Source: Rhodopirellula maiorica SM1
GTDB lineage: Bacteria; Planctomycetota; Planctomycetia; Pirellulales; Pirellulaceae
NCBI RefSeq assembly: GCF_000346295.1
Contig: NZ_ANOG01000926.1
Span: forward strand, 1-33,812
Direction: 5' to 3'
Length of the DNA stretch: 33,812 nucleotides
Shown here: in pieces, positions 24,197-33,812 of the stretch
How positions within the stretch are numbered: position 1 is the stretch's first letter
Layout: the number at the start of each line of letters is the position of its first letter
Program-made: the position numbers and the translations under genes
Notes under the pieces: model-generated
What the model saw: only the letters and a program-made list of their open reading frames with translations
Database searches by the model: none
What the model was told of the DNA's origin: nothing

Positions 24197-25714
24197 CTAC
24201 CTCGTTCCATCATCTGCCTCTAAACGATAACAGACCAGAGAATCACGACGGCGAACCAGCATGACCCCATCGCTAATTGCGGGTGTCGAACACGCCAATG
24301 GGCCAAAAGTGAGTGCTTTTTGCCAAACCTTCTCTGCCTCGCCGCCTCCCGCATCCGCCTCGATCGCATCCAGGTTCAACTTGTTTCTTAAATCATCACT
24401 CTTGATTAGGCGTCCTTCGGAATCAATTTCCGCATCGAAAAGCAATCGAAAACGATCACTCGCGGCATCCACACACAGCACGCCATCCCAAGCAAAATAG
24501 AGTAGGTCGCCGGCAACCAATAGCGATGTGTAACGTGGATTGGAAATGGACAACGTCGTTTGCCAAACGGTATCCCCATCCTCCAAACGGACTTTTGCCA
24601 GCCGCTTTTCGCCTTGCACAAACACTGAATCTCTGTACACAGCCGGCGTCGATCCGGAATCGGCTGCCCCCCGAAACCGCCATGCCAATTCAGGCGTGAC
24701 GTCGGGCGTCGCTGCGTCCAACCGGTATGCACTTAAACCGTTTTTTCGCGACGATCCGTAGGTCAACAACAAGCCGTGGGTGACAATCGGCGTTGATTGC
24801 CCGGCCCCCGATTGCAGATCCCACAACAATGTGCCGTCGGCAATGCGGTAGGCTTCGGTTCGCCCGCCCTGTGTGTTGGCAATCACAACGTCTGCACGAG
24901 TTTGCTGATCCCCGAGCTTCCAAACCACGGGACTGCTGTGCGATGAATAATCCAGCGGCGACTGCCCCTGCCACAACAAACGCCCATCTGCCGCATCCAA
25001 GGCCACCAGGGCTCCGCAAGCCACCATCGCGACATCGGCATGCACGACAAACGAGCTAGCAAAGAATTCGTCTCGAAATTCCCCCGGCAACCGTGCGGTC
25101 CAAATCACATCGCCAGTTTCGGCGTCGTAGCAGTACGCCGTTCGCTCGGGTCCCAATACAAATAGCTTTCCATCGGCAACACACGGCGTTCCGGATTGAA
25201 CAAATCGCGTGTAAACAACCGGCGTTCGCTTGTCCCAAATCGTATTTCCCGACTTCAAATCGAGACAAACCACTCGCTGTTCAAAGGAAAACGCTTTCGC
25301 CCGGGCTTCGTTTTCGTCACGCCGCCGGACCTCGTACGCTTCGTACTCAGCGTCGGTCATTCCCGTGCGTTTCTCAGGCGACAACCAAGGGTATTGCGCC
25401 GGCCCCAGCGCGTCCCCTTCTTTCTTGCTCTTGGTATGGGCGTAGACATAGACCTTGCCATCGGCAATCACCGGCGAACTCCATCCGCCTGAATTGCCTC
25501 CTTCGAAATCGGCAAATTCCCAGACCGGCGGTAACCCGGCCGCTGGCAAATCACGAATCAGTTTGGACGATTCGGCGTAACCATCGCGGTTGGCTCCGCG
25601 CCACTGAGGCCAATCCGCCCAAAGTGGTGATTCCCCCATTGCTCCCCAACATAGCAATCCTAGAACGATGCTATGTAGCGAGCCGCATCCGTATCGGGAG
25701 CGTGAACAGCACAT
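24197..25714 (-). CDS. Secreted PQQ-like beta-propeller repeat protein
   Basis: An exported protein of 505 residues. A signal peptide (SIVLGLLCWGAMGESPLWA) is followed by DWPQWRGANRDGYA, the usual start of planctomycete outer PQQ-like propellers. The repeat unit of A-x-D-x-x-x-G-x-x-x-W form recurs: VVCLDLKSGNTIWDKR, AYCYDAETGDVIWTAR, LVALDAADGRLLWQGQ, AYRIADGTLLWDLQ, VRLEDGDTVWQTT. An insertion with YPWLSPEKRTGMTDAEYEAY interrupts the first blades. No redox-enzyme Ca/PQQ ligands are evident, so it may be a structural or binding propeller. I chose ATG 25714 (GAAGG upstream, good signal peptide); 25822 and 25786 are longer alternatives. Confidence 0.88.
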   Translation of the reverse strand: MCCSRSRYGCGSLHSIVLGLLCWGAMGESPLWADWPQWRGANRDGYAESSKLIRDLPAAGLPPVWEFADFEGGNSGGWSSPVIADGKVYVYAHTKSKKEGDALGPAQYPWLSPEKRTGMTDAEYEAYEVRRRDENEARAKAFSFEQRVVCLDLKSGNTIWDKRTPVVYTRFVQSGTPCVADGKLFVLGPERTAYCYDAETGDVIWTARLPGEFRDEFFASSFVVHADVAMVACGALVALDAADGRLLWQGQSPLDYSSHSSPVVWKLGDQQTRADVVIANTQGGRTEAYRIADGTLLWDLQSGAGQSTPIVTHGLLLTYGSSRKNGLSAYRLDAATPDVTPELAWRFRGAADSGSTPAVYRDSVFVQGEKRLAKVRLEDGDTVWQTTLSISNPRYTSLLVAGDLLYFAWDGVLCVDAASDRFRLLFDAEIDSEGRLIKSDDLRNKLNLDAIEADAGGGEAEKVWQKALTFGPLACSTPAISDGVMLVRRRDSLVCYRLEADDGTR

Positions 25715-25852
25715 CGAACAAACCTTCGTGTTGCGATTGCGATGGACAACAATGGCGGCCCCACCTAGGGACCGCCAACGAGACATATTAGACACACGCC
25801 CTGTCAAAAACCACTCGCACAAACTCGGTCTGCCCCGAAATCAGCTCTGCGA

Positions 25853-27898
25853 TTACGCCTTGGCGGCGGCAACCATCGCAGCGGTATTGATACCAAAGTG
25901 CTCATAAACGGCATCAAAGGGTCCACTGGCGCCAAAACCGCTCATTCCAACGAACTTGCCCTTGCTGCCGATCCAGCGATCCCAGCACATGCGGATTCCC
26001 GCCTCAATTGCGACTCGGTTGGTCACTTCGGGCGGCAACACGCTGTCGATGTACGCTTGGTCCTGATTCGCGAAGATGTCCATACATGGCATGCTGACGA
26101 CACGCACCTTTTTGCCAGCGGCGGTCAGCTCGGTCGCCGCATCGACGGCCATGTACAATTCGCTGCCGCTTCCCATCAGAATGACATCGGGAGTCCCGTC
26201 GCAATCGCTCAAGATATAGCCACCACGACTGCACCCATCGGCCGCGGCGTACTTGGTGCGATCCAAGGTTGGCATGTTCTGACGCGATAGCACGAACATC
26301 GACGGGTGGTCACTGATGTTCATCGCCGCTCGGTAACATTCGGCCACTTCGTTCGCATCGCCGGGACGGAAGACGTTCATTCCAGGAATGGCACGGCACG
26401 CGGTCAAATGCTCGATCGGTTGATGAGTCGGCCCGTCTTCCCCAACGCCGATCGAATCGTGCGTCAAAATATAGATCACCGGTTGATGCATGATGCTACT
26501 CAACCGCAGCCCACCTCGCATGTAATCGCTGAACACGAAGAAGGTCGCAGCGTAGCTTCGCAGCCCTGAAAGCGACAAACCGTTGACGATTCCGGACATC
26601 GCGTGTTCGCGGATACCGAAGTGCAAATTGCGGCCTTTGTATTGCCCCGGCAAAAAATCGCCCGCACCTTCGAACGTCAAATCGCTCTTATTGCTGGGGG
26701 CCAAGTCGGCGGATCCGCCGATCATGAACGGAATGTTCTTGGCGATCGCATTGAGCACCTTGCCGCTGCTATTGCGGGTCGCGTCCCCTTTTTCGCTCGC
26801 TTCAAATACCGGAATGTCCTTGTCCCAACCCTCGGGCAATTTGCCAGCGAACATCGCTTCAAGTTCCGCAGCCTTTTCGGGATTCGATTTTTGGTACTTC
26901 GCCCACACCGCGTCCCATGCATTGGCTGCCTCGCTGCCGCGGGCTCCGACATTGCTTGCAAAGTCTTCGCGAACTCCCTCGGGGACATGGAATTTCTCGT
27001 CGGTCGGCAATCCGTAAGCCTTTTTAGCCAACGCGACTTCGTCCCATCCAAGGGGTGCACCGTGCGCACCGTGCGTGTTTTGCTTATTCGGGGCTCCCCA
27101 ACCGATCACGCTGCGAACGATGATCAGGGTTGGTTTGTCCTTGCAGGCGTGGAATTTTTCCAACGCGGCTGCCAATGCTTTGGTGTCGTTGGCGTCATCG
27201 ACGCGAAGCACGTTCCAGCCCAAACCTTCGAATCGGGTCGCGACATCTTCGCTGAACGAAAGATCGGTGTCGCCTTCGATCGTGATGTGGTTGTCGTCGT
27301 ACAACCAGCAAAGATTGTCGAGCTTCAAATGCCCGGCGACCGAAGCGGCTTCACAGGCAACGCCTTCCATCAAGTCACCGTCGCTGCAAAGTGCGTAGGT
27401 GTTGTAGTCAAACAGCACCTCGTCGGCGGTGTTGTAGTTTGCCGCGAGCCATTTTTCGGCCATCGCCATTCCGACCGAGTTACTGACACCGGCCCCCAAC
27501 GGTCCTGTGGTCGTTTCGATACCGGCCGCCTCAGCGAACTCGGGGTGCCCGGCACAAACGCTGCCGATTTGACGAAAATTCTTGATATCTTCGAGCTTGA
27601 TCGAAAGCTCATCGAGCACCTTGCCCGATTCATCAACCGCCTTCACGCCTGCCAAATGCAGCGTGCTGTACAGCAACATTGATGCGTGACCACACGACAG
27701 CACAAAACGATCGCGGTTGGGCCAATGCGGCCGAGCGGGATCGTAATTCATCGTCTTGTTAAAGACTTGGTAAGCCACCGGTGCTAGTGCCATCGGGGTG
27801 CCTGGGTGCCCGCTGTTTGCCGTTTGCACAGCATCCATGCTGAGGGCTCGGATGGTATCGATGGCTAGAGTTTGAATGTTCGTGGTGGCTACGCTCAT
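25853..27898 (-). CDS. tkt: Transketolase
   Basis: A thiamine-diphosphate enzyme moving two-carbon units in the pentose phosphate pathway, 681 residues as expected. Motifs: SGHPGTPMALAP (29-40), the active-site CGHASMLLY (69-77), GPLGAGVSNSVGMAMAEK, the TPP motif GDGDLMEG with the NN-type stretch DDNHITIEGDTDL, and REHAMSGIVNGL in the pyrimidine domain, followed by the C-terminal domain (ILMGSGSELYMAVDAA). ATG 27898 has GAGAG upstream. It lies between the PQQ-like gene and surE on the same strand with gaps of about 140 and 160 bases, so it probably has its own promoter. Confidence 0.97.
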   Translation of the reverse strand: MSVATTNIQTLAIDTIRALSMDAVQTANSGHPGTPMALAPVAYQVFNKTMNYDPARPHWPNRDRFVLSCGHASMLLYSTLHLAGVKAVDESGKVLDELSIKLEDIKNFRQIGSVCAGHPEFAEAAGIETTTGPLGAGVSNSVGMAMAEKWLAANYNTADEVLFDYNTYALCSDGDLMEGVACEAASVAGHLKLDNLCWLYDDNHITIEGDTDLSFSEDVATRFEGLGWNVLRVDDANDTKALAAALEKFHACKDKPTLIIVRSVIGWGAPNKQNTHGAHGAPLGWDEVALAKKAYGLPTDEKFHVPEGVREDFASNVGARGSEAANAWDAVWAKYQKSNPEKAAELEAMFAGKLPEGWDKDIPVFEASEKGDATRNSSGKVLNAIAKNIPFMIGGSADLAPSNKSDLTFEGAGDFLPGQYKGRNLHFGIREHAMSGIVNGLSLSGLRSYAATFFVFSDYMRGGLRLSSIMHQPVIYILTHDSIGVGEDGPTHQPIEHLTACRAIPGMNVFRPGDANEVAECYRAAMNISDHPSMFVLSRQNMPTLDRTKYAAADGCSRGGYILSDCDGTPDVILMGSGSELYMAVDAATELTAAGKKVRVVSMPCMDIFANQDQAYIDSVLPPEVTNRVAIEAGIRMCWDRWIGSKGKFVGMSGFGASGPFDAVYEHFGINTAAMVAAAKA

Positions 27899-28060
27899 CG
27901 GTACAGTCGCTCTCTGGAAGAGGGGTGGAATAAGTAAATCCGCGATTCGTTTCGTGGAAATGGCGATTTCAACAGGAGCTGCGGAAGGGATTTGCTACCG
28001 CAGCGGAATGGTTCAGTTCTGCAAATATTAGCCGCCCAGAGCGAACCCCAAAAGGGTCCG

Positions 28061-28822
28061 TCAGAGCTCGAGCCCCCAATCTCCCATCGATTCCAACAGC
28101 GGCTGAACCGTCAAGTCAAACTGTAGGGGGGTGAGAGTCACATTACCGTTACGTAATGCGGTGACATCAAAGTGTTCGGCCGGTGCTTGCTCGGGTTCCG
28201 ACCAGAGGGCCCAGTAGTAGTCTCGCCCCCCCGGATCTTGGCGTTTTTCGTAAGTTCGGCCGTATTGATCCAGCCCCATGGGGACGATGGACAGATGAGC
28301 AGGGGCAAGCGTTGCTGCAGTGGGGATATTTAGATTAAAAAGTTTTCCCTTTGCTTCCGAACGCTTTACCAACCCGCCGACGACATCACGCGCGATCACG
28401 GCCGCCGCCTGGAAATCGGCGTCGGGATCATACTCAAGCGACACCGCGACGCTGGTCACGCCAAAGAAGGCTCCTTCGATCGCTGCGGCGACCGTCCCGC
28501 TGTACAGCACATTGACGCCCGCATTGAGCCCGTTATTGATCCCGCTGACGACCAAATCGACCGGATCATCTTTGCACAGTTCGGCGATCGCCAACTTCAC
28601 ACAATCGGCGGGCGAACCATCGACGGCCCAGGCCCAATGCCGTCCGTCGCGGCGAATTGATTTACAGGTCAGCGGGGACAAAAACGTGATCGAATGCCCC
28701 ACTCCGCTCTGTTCGGTCGCCGGTGCCACGACCACGACCTCGCCTAAATGACGAAGTTGTTGTTCAAGTGCGGCAAGTCCCGGAGCGAAAACGCCATCGT
28801 CGTTGGTTAATAAAATTCTCAT
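28061..28822 (-). CDS. surE: 5'/3'-nucleotidase SurE
   Basis: A metal-dependent nucleoside monophosphatase of stationary-phase survival type, cytosolic, 253 residues. The signature MRILLTNDDG (1-10) carries the metal-binding Asp8-Asp9; further motifs are APATEQSGVGHSITF, AVDGSPADCVKLAI, VSGINNGLNAGVNVLYSGTV (with the conserved Asn and GTV) and SVAVSLEYD. ATG 28822 gives the standard N-terminus; an upstream TTG at 28831 adds MIA only. It is divergent from guaA across ~237 bases. Confidence 0.95.
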   Translation of the reverse strand: MRILLTNDDGVFAPGLAALEQQLRHLGEVVVVAPATEQSGVGHSITFLSPLTCKSIRRDGRHWAWAVDGSPADCVKLAIAELCKDDPVDLVVSGINNGLNAGVNVLYSGTVAAAIEGAFFGVTSVAVSLEYDPDADFQAAAVIARDVVGGLVKRSEAKGKLFNLNIPTAATLAPAHLSIVPMGLDQYGRTYEKRQDPGGRDYYWALWSEPEQAPAEHFDVTALRNGNVTLTPLQFDLTVQPLLESMGDWGLEL

Positions 28823-29059
28823 TGCGATCAATTTAAAGAGAGATTGACGAACGATACCGCGATCAAGGGAGTCCGGCGGCTGAAAAAACGCCGTCCTAAA
28901 TAGCGTCAGATCGCAGAACGATCCAAGCAGGCCCCTTGGGTATCAATGTGGCATTTTCTACACTTCGTGATTCTTTCCTGCGACACCACTCCTTCCGCTG
29001 GCTCGAAAAGACTCTCTGCAAAGACGACTTCCACGAGCGGAAACAACCCAAACGTTGCA

Positions 29060-30646
29060 ATGGCCGACACGACTTTATCTGCGTCTGAATACACGACCGA
29101 TAGCCTGACCGCCCAGCGGATCGTGGTGCTCGATTTTGGATCCCAGTACGCCCAACTGATCGCCCGCCGCGTGCGGGAACAAAATGTTTACTGCCAAATC
29201 CTGCGACATGACATCGCGGCCGATCGGATCGCCGAACTGAATCCCAAAGGGATCATCTTGTCGGGCGGACCGTCAAGCGTCTATGTCGACGGGGCCCCGA
29301 AGTGTGATCCCAAACTATTCGAACTGGGCATCCCCGTGCTGGGCATCTGCTACGGCATGCAGTTGGCCTGTGCCGCACTCGGCGGCAAAGTCGACAACAC
29401 CCCCAGCCGCGAATATGGCCGCGCGGCATGCACGATCAAGAACACCCAAACCCTGTTTCGCGACCTCGAGGGCGAAATCGAAGTCTGGATGAGCCACGGC
29501 GACCAGGTTTCTTCGATCTCGGAAGTCTTCGAGCCGCTCGCTCAAACCAGCACCTGCCCCTACGCCGCGATCGCGCATCGCACGCTGCCGATCTTTGGGA
29601 TGCAATTTCACCCCGAGGTTACGCACACGCCGCAAGGCGGTCAGATCCTCAAGAACTTTGTCATCGACGTATGCGGCTGCGAAGGCACCTGGCAGCTCGG
29701 CGATTTTGCTCAAGCTGCTATCGATCACGTCCGTGAACTTGTCGGCGATCGCCGCGTGATTTGTGGATTGAGTGGCGGTGTCGATTCATCGGTCGTCGCG
29801 GCACTGTTGTACAAAGCGATCGGACCGCAGCTTTCGTGCATCTTGATCGACAACGGTTTGCTCCGCAAAGACGAGCAAGCATTGGTGATCCGTGAATTCA
29901 GCGACCACTTCAAAACCGACTTACACGTGGTCCATGCCGAAGAACGATTCCTAGCGACGCTCGCAGGAATCAGCGAACCGCAAGAAAAACGTCGACGAAT
30001 TGGCTTTGCCTTCATAGACTGTTTCAAAGAAGAAGCAACCAAAATCAAGAACGCTCACTTCTTGGCTCAAGGCACGTTGTATCCCGATGTGATCGAAAGC
30101 GGCGCCGACCCCGATGGACCTGCCGCGACGATCAAACTGCACCACAACGTAGGCGGACTTCCCGAGGAACTTGGCTTTGAACTGATCGAACCGCTACGAG
30201 ATTTGTTCAAAGACGAAGTCCGCCGACTGGGGCTTGAATTGGGGCTGCCGGAATCGCTCGTTTGGCGACATCCGTTCCCCGGACCAGGCTTGGCCGTGCG
30301 TTGCCTTGGCGAAGTCACTCGCGAAAAATTGGATGTTCTTCGCGAAGCCGACTCGATCGTCGTCGAGGAAATTGTCAATGCGGGACTGTATCGCGAAACC
30401 AGCCAATCGTTTGCCGTGCTGTTGCCGGTGCAAAGCGTTGGCGTGATGGGTGATGCACGAACCTATGACAATGCGATCGCCATCCGCAGCGTCAAAACCG
30501 ATGACTTCATGACCGCCGATTGGAGCCACCTGCCGTACGATCTGCTGGCCCGCATGAGCACGCGGATCATCAACGAAGTCGCAGGAATCAACCGAGTGTG
30601 TTACGACATCAGCAGCAAACCCCCAGCAACGATTGAATGGGAATAG
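29060..30646 (+). CDS. guaA: GMP synthase (glutamine-hydrolysing)
   Basis: Converts XMP to GMP using glutamine and ATP. The 528-residue product has the class I glutamine amidotransferase domain first: [20 protein letters not shown] (21-40), nucleophile Cys97 in GICYGMQLA, and His184/Glu186 in FHPEVTH. The ATP pyrophosphatase domain follows with the P-loop [14 protein letters not shown] (237-250), then [27 protein letters not shown] and the C-terminal dimerisation end [12 protein letters not shown] 29060 is chosen; an in-frame start at 28946 adds 38 residues that do not fit the family. It is followed 102 bases later by ettA on the same strand. Confidence 0.97.
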   Translation: MADTTLSASEYTTDSLTAQRIVVLDFGSQYAQLIARRVREQNVYCQILRHDIAADRIAELNPKGIILSGGPSSVYVDGAPKCDPKLFELGIPVLGICYGMQLACAALGGKVDNTPSREYGRAACTIKNTQTLFRDLEGEIEVWMSHGDQVSSISEVFEPLAQTSTCPYAAIAHRTLPIFGMQFHPEVTHTPQGGQILKNFVIDVCGCEGTWQLGDFAQAAIDHVRELVGDRRVICGLSGGVDSSVVAALLYKAIGPQLSCILIDNGLLRKDEQALVIREFSDHFKTDLHVVHAEERFLATLAGISEPQEKRRRIGFAFIDCFKEEATKIKNAHFLAQGTLYPDVIESGADPDGPAATIKLHHNVGGLPEELGFELIEPLRDLFKDEVRRLGLELGLPESLVWRHPFPGPGLAVRCLGEVTREKLDVLREADSIVVEEIVNAGLYRETSQSFAVLLPVQSVGVMGDARTYDNAIAIRSVKTDDFMTADWSHLPYDLLARMSTRIINEVAGINRVCYDISSKPPATIEWE

Positions 30647-30748
30647 GGAAACATAACAGCATCCCTGCGACACGCAGCCCAGCACCGCTGCTCCGTTCCT
30701 TCCTGTAGCATTTTTCAACCTTTCAACTTTTAACTTCAGACTTCTGCC

Positions 30749-32428
<1,680 letters not shown>

Positions 32429-32499
32429 TTTCACCGCAGCGGGTTTGCCCAACGCGTGCTGAGTTCTAGGAAACGGATTCAGCAAATTGAACATTCCGC

Positions 32500-32559
32500 A
32501 AAGCAGCATTCGGACACGACACCACGATTCGACATGCTGCTTTACCCCTCGCGGGTAAA
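32500..32559. repeat. Two overlapping inverted repeats upstream of the histone-like gene
   Basis: AAAGCAGCAT (32500-32509) and ATGCTGCTTT (32534-32543) are a perfect 10-base inverted repeat with a 24-base loop. TTTACCC (32541-32547) and GGGTAAA (32553-32559) form a second hairpin with a five-base loop. The two share TTT at 32541-32543, so their full forms exclude each other. They lie 41-100 bases before the start of the lysine-rich gene and after ettA. Confidence 0.6.
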
Positions 32560-32599
32560 TCACCCACACACTCTCACTTAACAACGAAAGACGAAATCA

Positions 32600-32853
32600 A
32601 TGACCATTCTTCGAGTCGGCACAAACGAAAAGTATTCGGACGGTTGGAGCTCTATCTTCGGTGACGGCCCCAACCCAAAAAGACCACGAAGAAAAAGTCC
32701 AGCAAGAAGTCTGCGAAGAAAAAAACGACAAGCAAAGTAAAAGCAGCCGCCCCCGCAGCCAAAGCGACCAAAAAGAAAACCACTAAGAAAAAAGCGGCTG
32801 CCAAAACCACCGCCAGCAAAAAGAAAGCAACCAAAAAGAAAAAGAAGGGCTGA
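32600..32853 (+). CDS. Lysine-rich histone H1-like DNA-binding protein, frameshifted
   Basis: A nucleoid-type protein. From ATG 32600 the frame reads MTILRVGTNEKYSDGWSSIF and then leaves sense, ending at TAA 32738 after 46 residues. In the neighbouring frame, downstream of 32677, the code reads KKTTKKKSSKKSAKKKTTSK and on through KATKKKTTKKKAAAKTTASK to TGA 32851, a typical (K/A/T)-rich histone H1-like tail. That frame has no start codon after an in-frame TGA at 32662, so it cannot stand alone. Adding one base between 32665 and 32681 (most simply a C in CCCC 32668-32671 or CCC 32674-32676) gives one ~84-residue protein. The function, chromosome compaction, is inferred from composition. Confidence 0.8.
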
Positions 32854-32880
32854 GCCAAGAGCTTAAATAGAGCGGGACAG

Positions 32881-32927
32881 GCTTCCGGCCATCCGATCCA
32901 ACCATCGGCCCGACCGGAAGCGGTTTT
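32881..32927 (+). terminator. Terminator-like stem-loop after the histone-like gene
   Basis: GCTTCCGG (32881-32888) pairs perfectly with CCGGAAGC (32914-32921), with an inner stem CCGAT/ATCGG (32893-32897, 32904-32908). GGTTTT follows. It is the strongest hairpin between the two genes and begins 28 bases after the TGA. The T tract is only four long. Confidence 0.5.
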
Positions 32928-32991
32928 GACACTCCCGCAGTGACACCCCTCCCTTCCACCGACGCTTTCATCCCGAAACGTGCCCCACGAG

Positions 32992-33812
32992 ATGCCAAAC
33001 CAATCGCCTTCCGATGCAATCAAAGAACCGCTTCGGCGACTGGCGGGTTATCTAAACTTCTCGTCCGGCACCAGCGACCCTGCGATCTTTACCGCTTGGA
33101 ATGAAGTCTATCAACAAGCGTCCGCCGGGGACCCCTTAACAGGGCCCGCCGCGTGGTTGGTACTCAAAGACTGGATGACCGAAACGCTCGCATCGCTGCA
33201 AGCGAGCCAAGCCGCGTTTCGTGACACCAGCCAAGCACAGCGAGTCGTCAAGATTCTGTGGAGCGATCTGCTTCCCGCCTACGTCGACTACCATCGCGAT
33301 CTGCTGTTCCACCAACAGCCCGAACTGCTGTTCAACGGTTTCTTCATGGGCCGTGCGGCCGACGTGATCCTGGCACTTGCTTTCGCCGGTGACGCGGCCG
33401 AGGCAAGCGATGAAGAGATTGTCGATCGCGCTATCGAACAACTCAACGACTACGTCGGTTACCGCCCCGTACCTGTGCTGGAAAATCGCCGCTGCGAACC
33501 GTACCCTCACGAGTTTGTGCGGCCGATCCCGCTGTATATCGCTGGCGCCGGGATTTCCGCAGGTCCCTACCACAACGTGATCGAAGCGGCACTAGAAGTG
33601 CTTCGCAACACTCACCCCGATATCCTTCGCGCGGCCTCGTTTGACTTGAATCGCGTCCAAGAGCTTTCGCTGGATCCGCGAGCGTTCGATTTTGATCATC
33701 CGGTAAACCGACGGCCAAATTATCACTTTGGTGGCTGGGACACACGGTCGATCACATTGGATGGTCACTACGATCGCTTTGTGTTGCGTCAAGTCACACT
33801 GGATGCTTTGCT
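32992..33812 (+). CDS. Hypothetical protein, 5' part only (cut by window end)
   Basis: An uninterrupted reading frame from ATG 32992 (MPNQSPSDAIKEPLRRLAGY) to the window end, 273 codons so far without a stop. It has the same codon bias as the other genes, whereas the opposite-strand open frames here do not. Helix-rich N-terminus (WNEVYQQASAGDP, VVKILWSDLLPAYVDYHRDL), then FFMGRAADVILALAFAGDA, then RPVPVLENRRCEPYPHEFVR. No signal peptide or recognised domain; the gene is probably long. A GTG at 32981 is an alternative start. I do not know a function. Confidence 0.8.
   Translation, partial: MPNQSPSDAIKEPLRRLAGYLNFSSGTSDPAIFTAWNEVYQQASAGDPLTGPAAWLVLKDWMTETLASLQASQAAFRDTSQAQRVVKILWSDLLPAYVDYHRDLLFHQQPELLFNGFFMGRAADVILALAFAGDAAEASDEEIVDRAIEQLNDYVGYRPVPVLENRRCEPYPHEFVRPIPLYIAGAGISAGPYHNVIEAALEVLRNTHPDILRAASFDLNRVQELSLDPRAFDFDHPVNRRPNYHFGGWDTRSITLDGHYDRFVLRQVTLDAL

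Noticed and set aside
26603-27682. A 359-codon plus-strand open frame opposite transketolase
   Set aside because: It is a composition shadow of tkt, which is unmistakable on the minus strand.
32652-33023. A hydrophobic minus-strand open frame (FFFLVAFFLLAVVL)
   Set aside because: It is the reverse complement of the lysine-rich tail; AAG/AAA codons read as Phe/Leu on the other strand.
33136-33573. A 145-codon minus-strand open frame near the right edge
   Set aside because: The plus strand carries an uninterrupted frame from 32992 to the window end with better codon bias and a sensible N-terminus.

Overview
The window looks like a chromosomal segment of a Pirellulaceae planctomycete, close to Rhodopirellula. 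The grounds are a moderately GC-rich, non-extreme base composition, a secreted PQQ-type beta-propeller protein that begins its mature part with WPQWRG, a Hanks-type Ser/Thr kinase, many lineage-restricted hypothetical proteins, a lysine-rich histone H1-like protein, and weak Shine-Dalgarno sites with frequent GTG/TTG starts. This assignment rests on protein character recognised by eye; no search was run.

Left part (1-7.9 kb): a CPA1-type cation/proton antiporter that runs off the left edge and is split by a one-base frameshift; a DPM1-like GT2 glycosyltransferase convergent with a hypothetical gene (their stop codons share one CTAG); then a tightly overlapped minus-strand operon hpt - GT4 - GT4; then two small hypothetical genes separated by about 400 bases carrying a hairpin and a 19-nt repeat that also occurs near 1.66 kb.

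Middle part (8-17.2 kb), all on the minus strand: a stand-alone RNA polymerase alpha-CTD-like protein (12344-12619) heads a compact gene string of a four-helix membrane protein with an arrestin-like domain, a soluble arrestin-like protein, a P-loop ATPase and a low-complexity protein. A STAS-domain protein and a soluble HisKA_3 histidine kinase follow. I consider this string the best candidate for an undescribed system. Upstream of it lie a Wza-like polysaccharide export lipoprotein with an unusual cysteine cluster and a 1019-residue AsmA-like protein.

Right part (17.2-33.8 kb): a very charged, disordered 597-residue protein; the signal recognition particle RNA gene (ffs), which is short and non-coding, directly upstream of dnaX; dnaX itself, with an A10 run exactly where a tau/gamma slippage site would be expected and with the four zinc cysteines of the clamp-loader module missing; a Ser/Thr kinase - inositol monophosphatase pair; a PQQ-like propeller protein; transketolase; surE; divergent guaA; the ABC-F factor ettA; a lysine-rich histone H1-like gene with a second one-base frameshift; and the 5' part of a large hypothetical gene that runs off the right edge.

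Functional themes are envelope and exopolysaccharide synthesis (GT2, GT4s, Wza-like, AsmA-like), signalling (kinase, STAS, histidine kinase, alpha-CTD string), purine metabolism (hpt, guaA) and core replication/translation (ffs, dnaX, ettA). The two frameshifts both fall in or beside short C runs, so sequencing or assembly error is as likely as true mutation.
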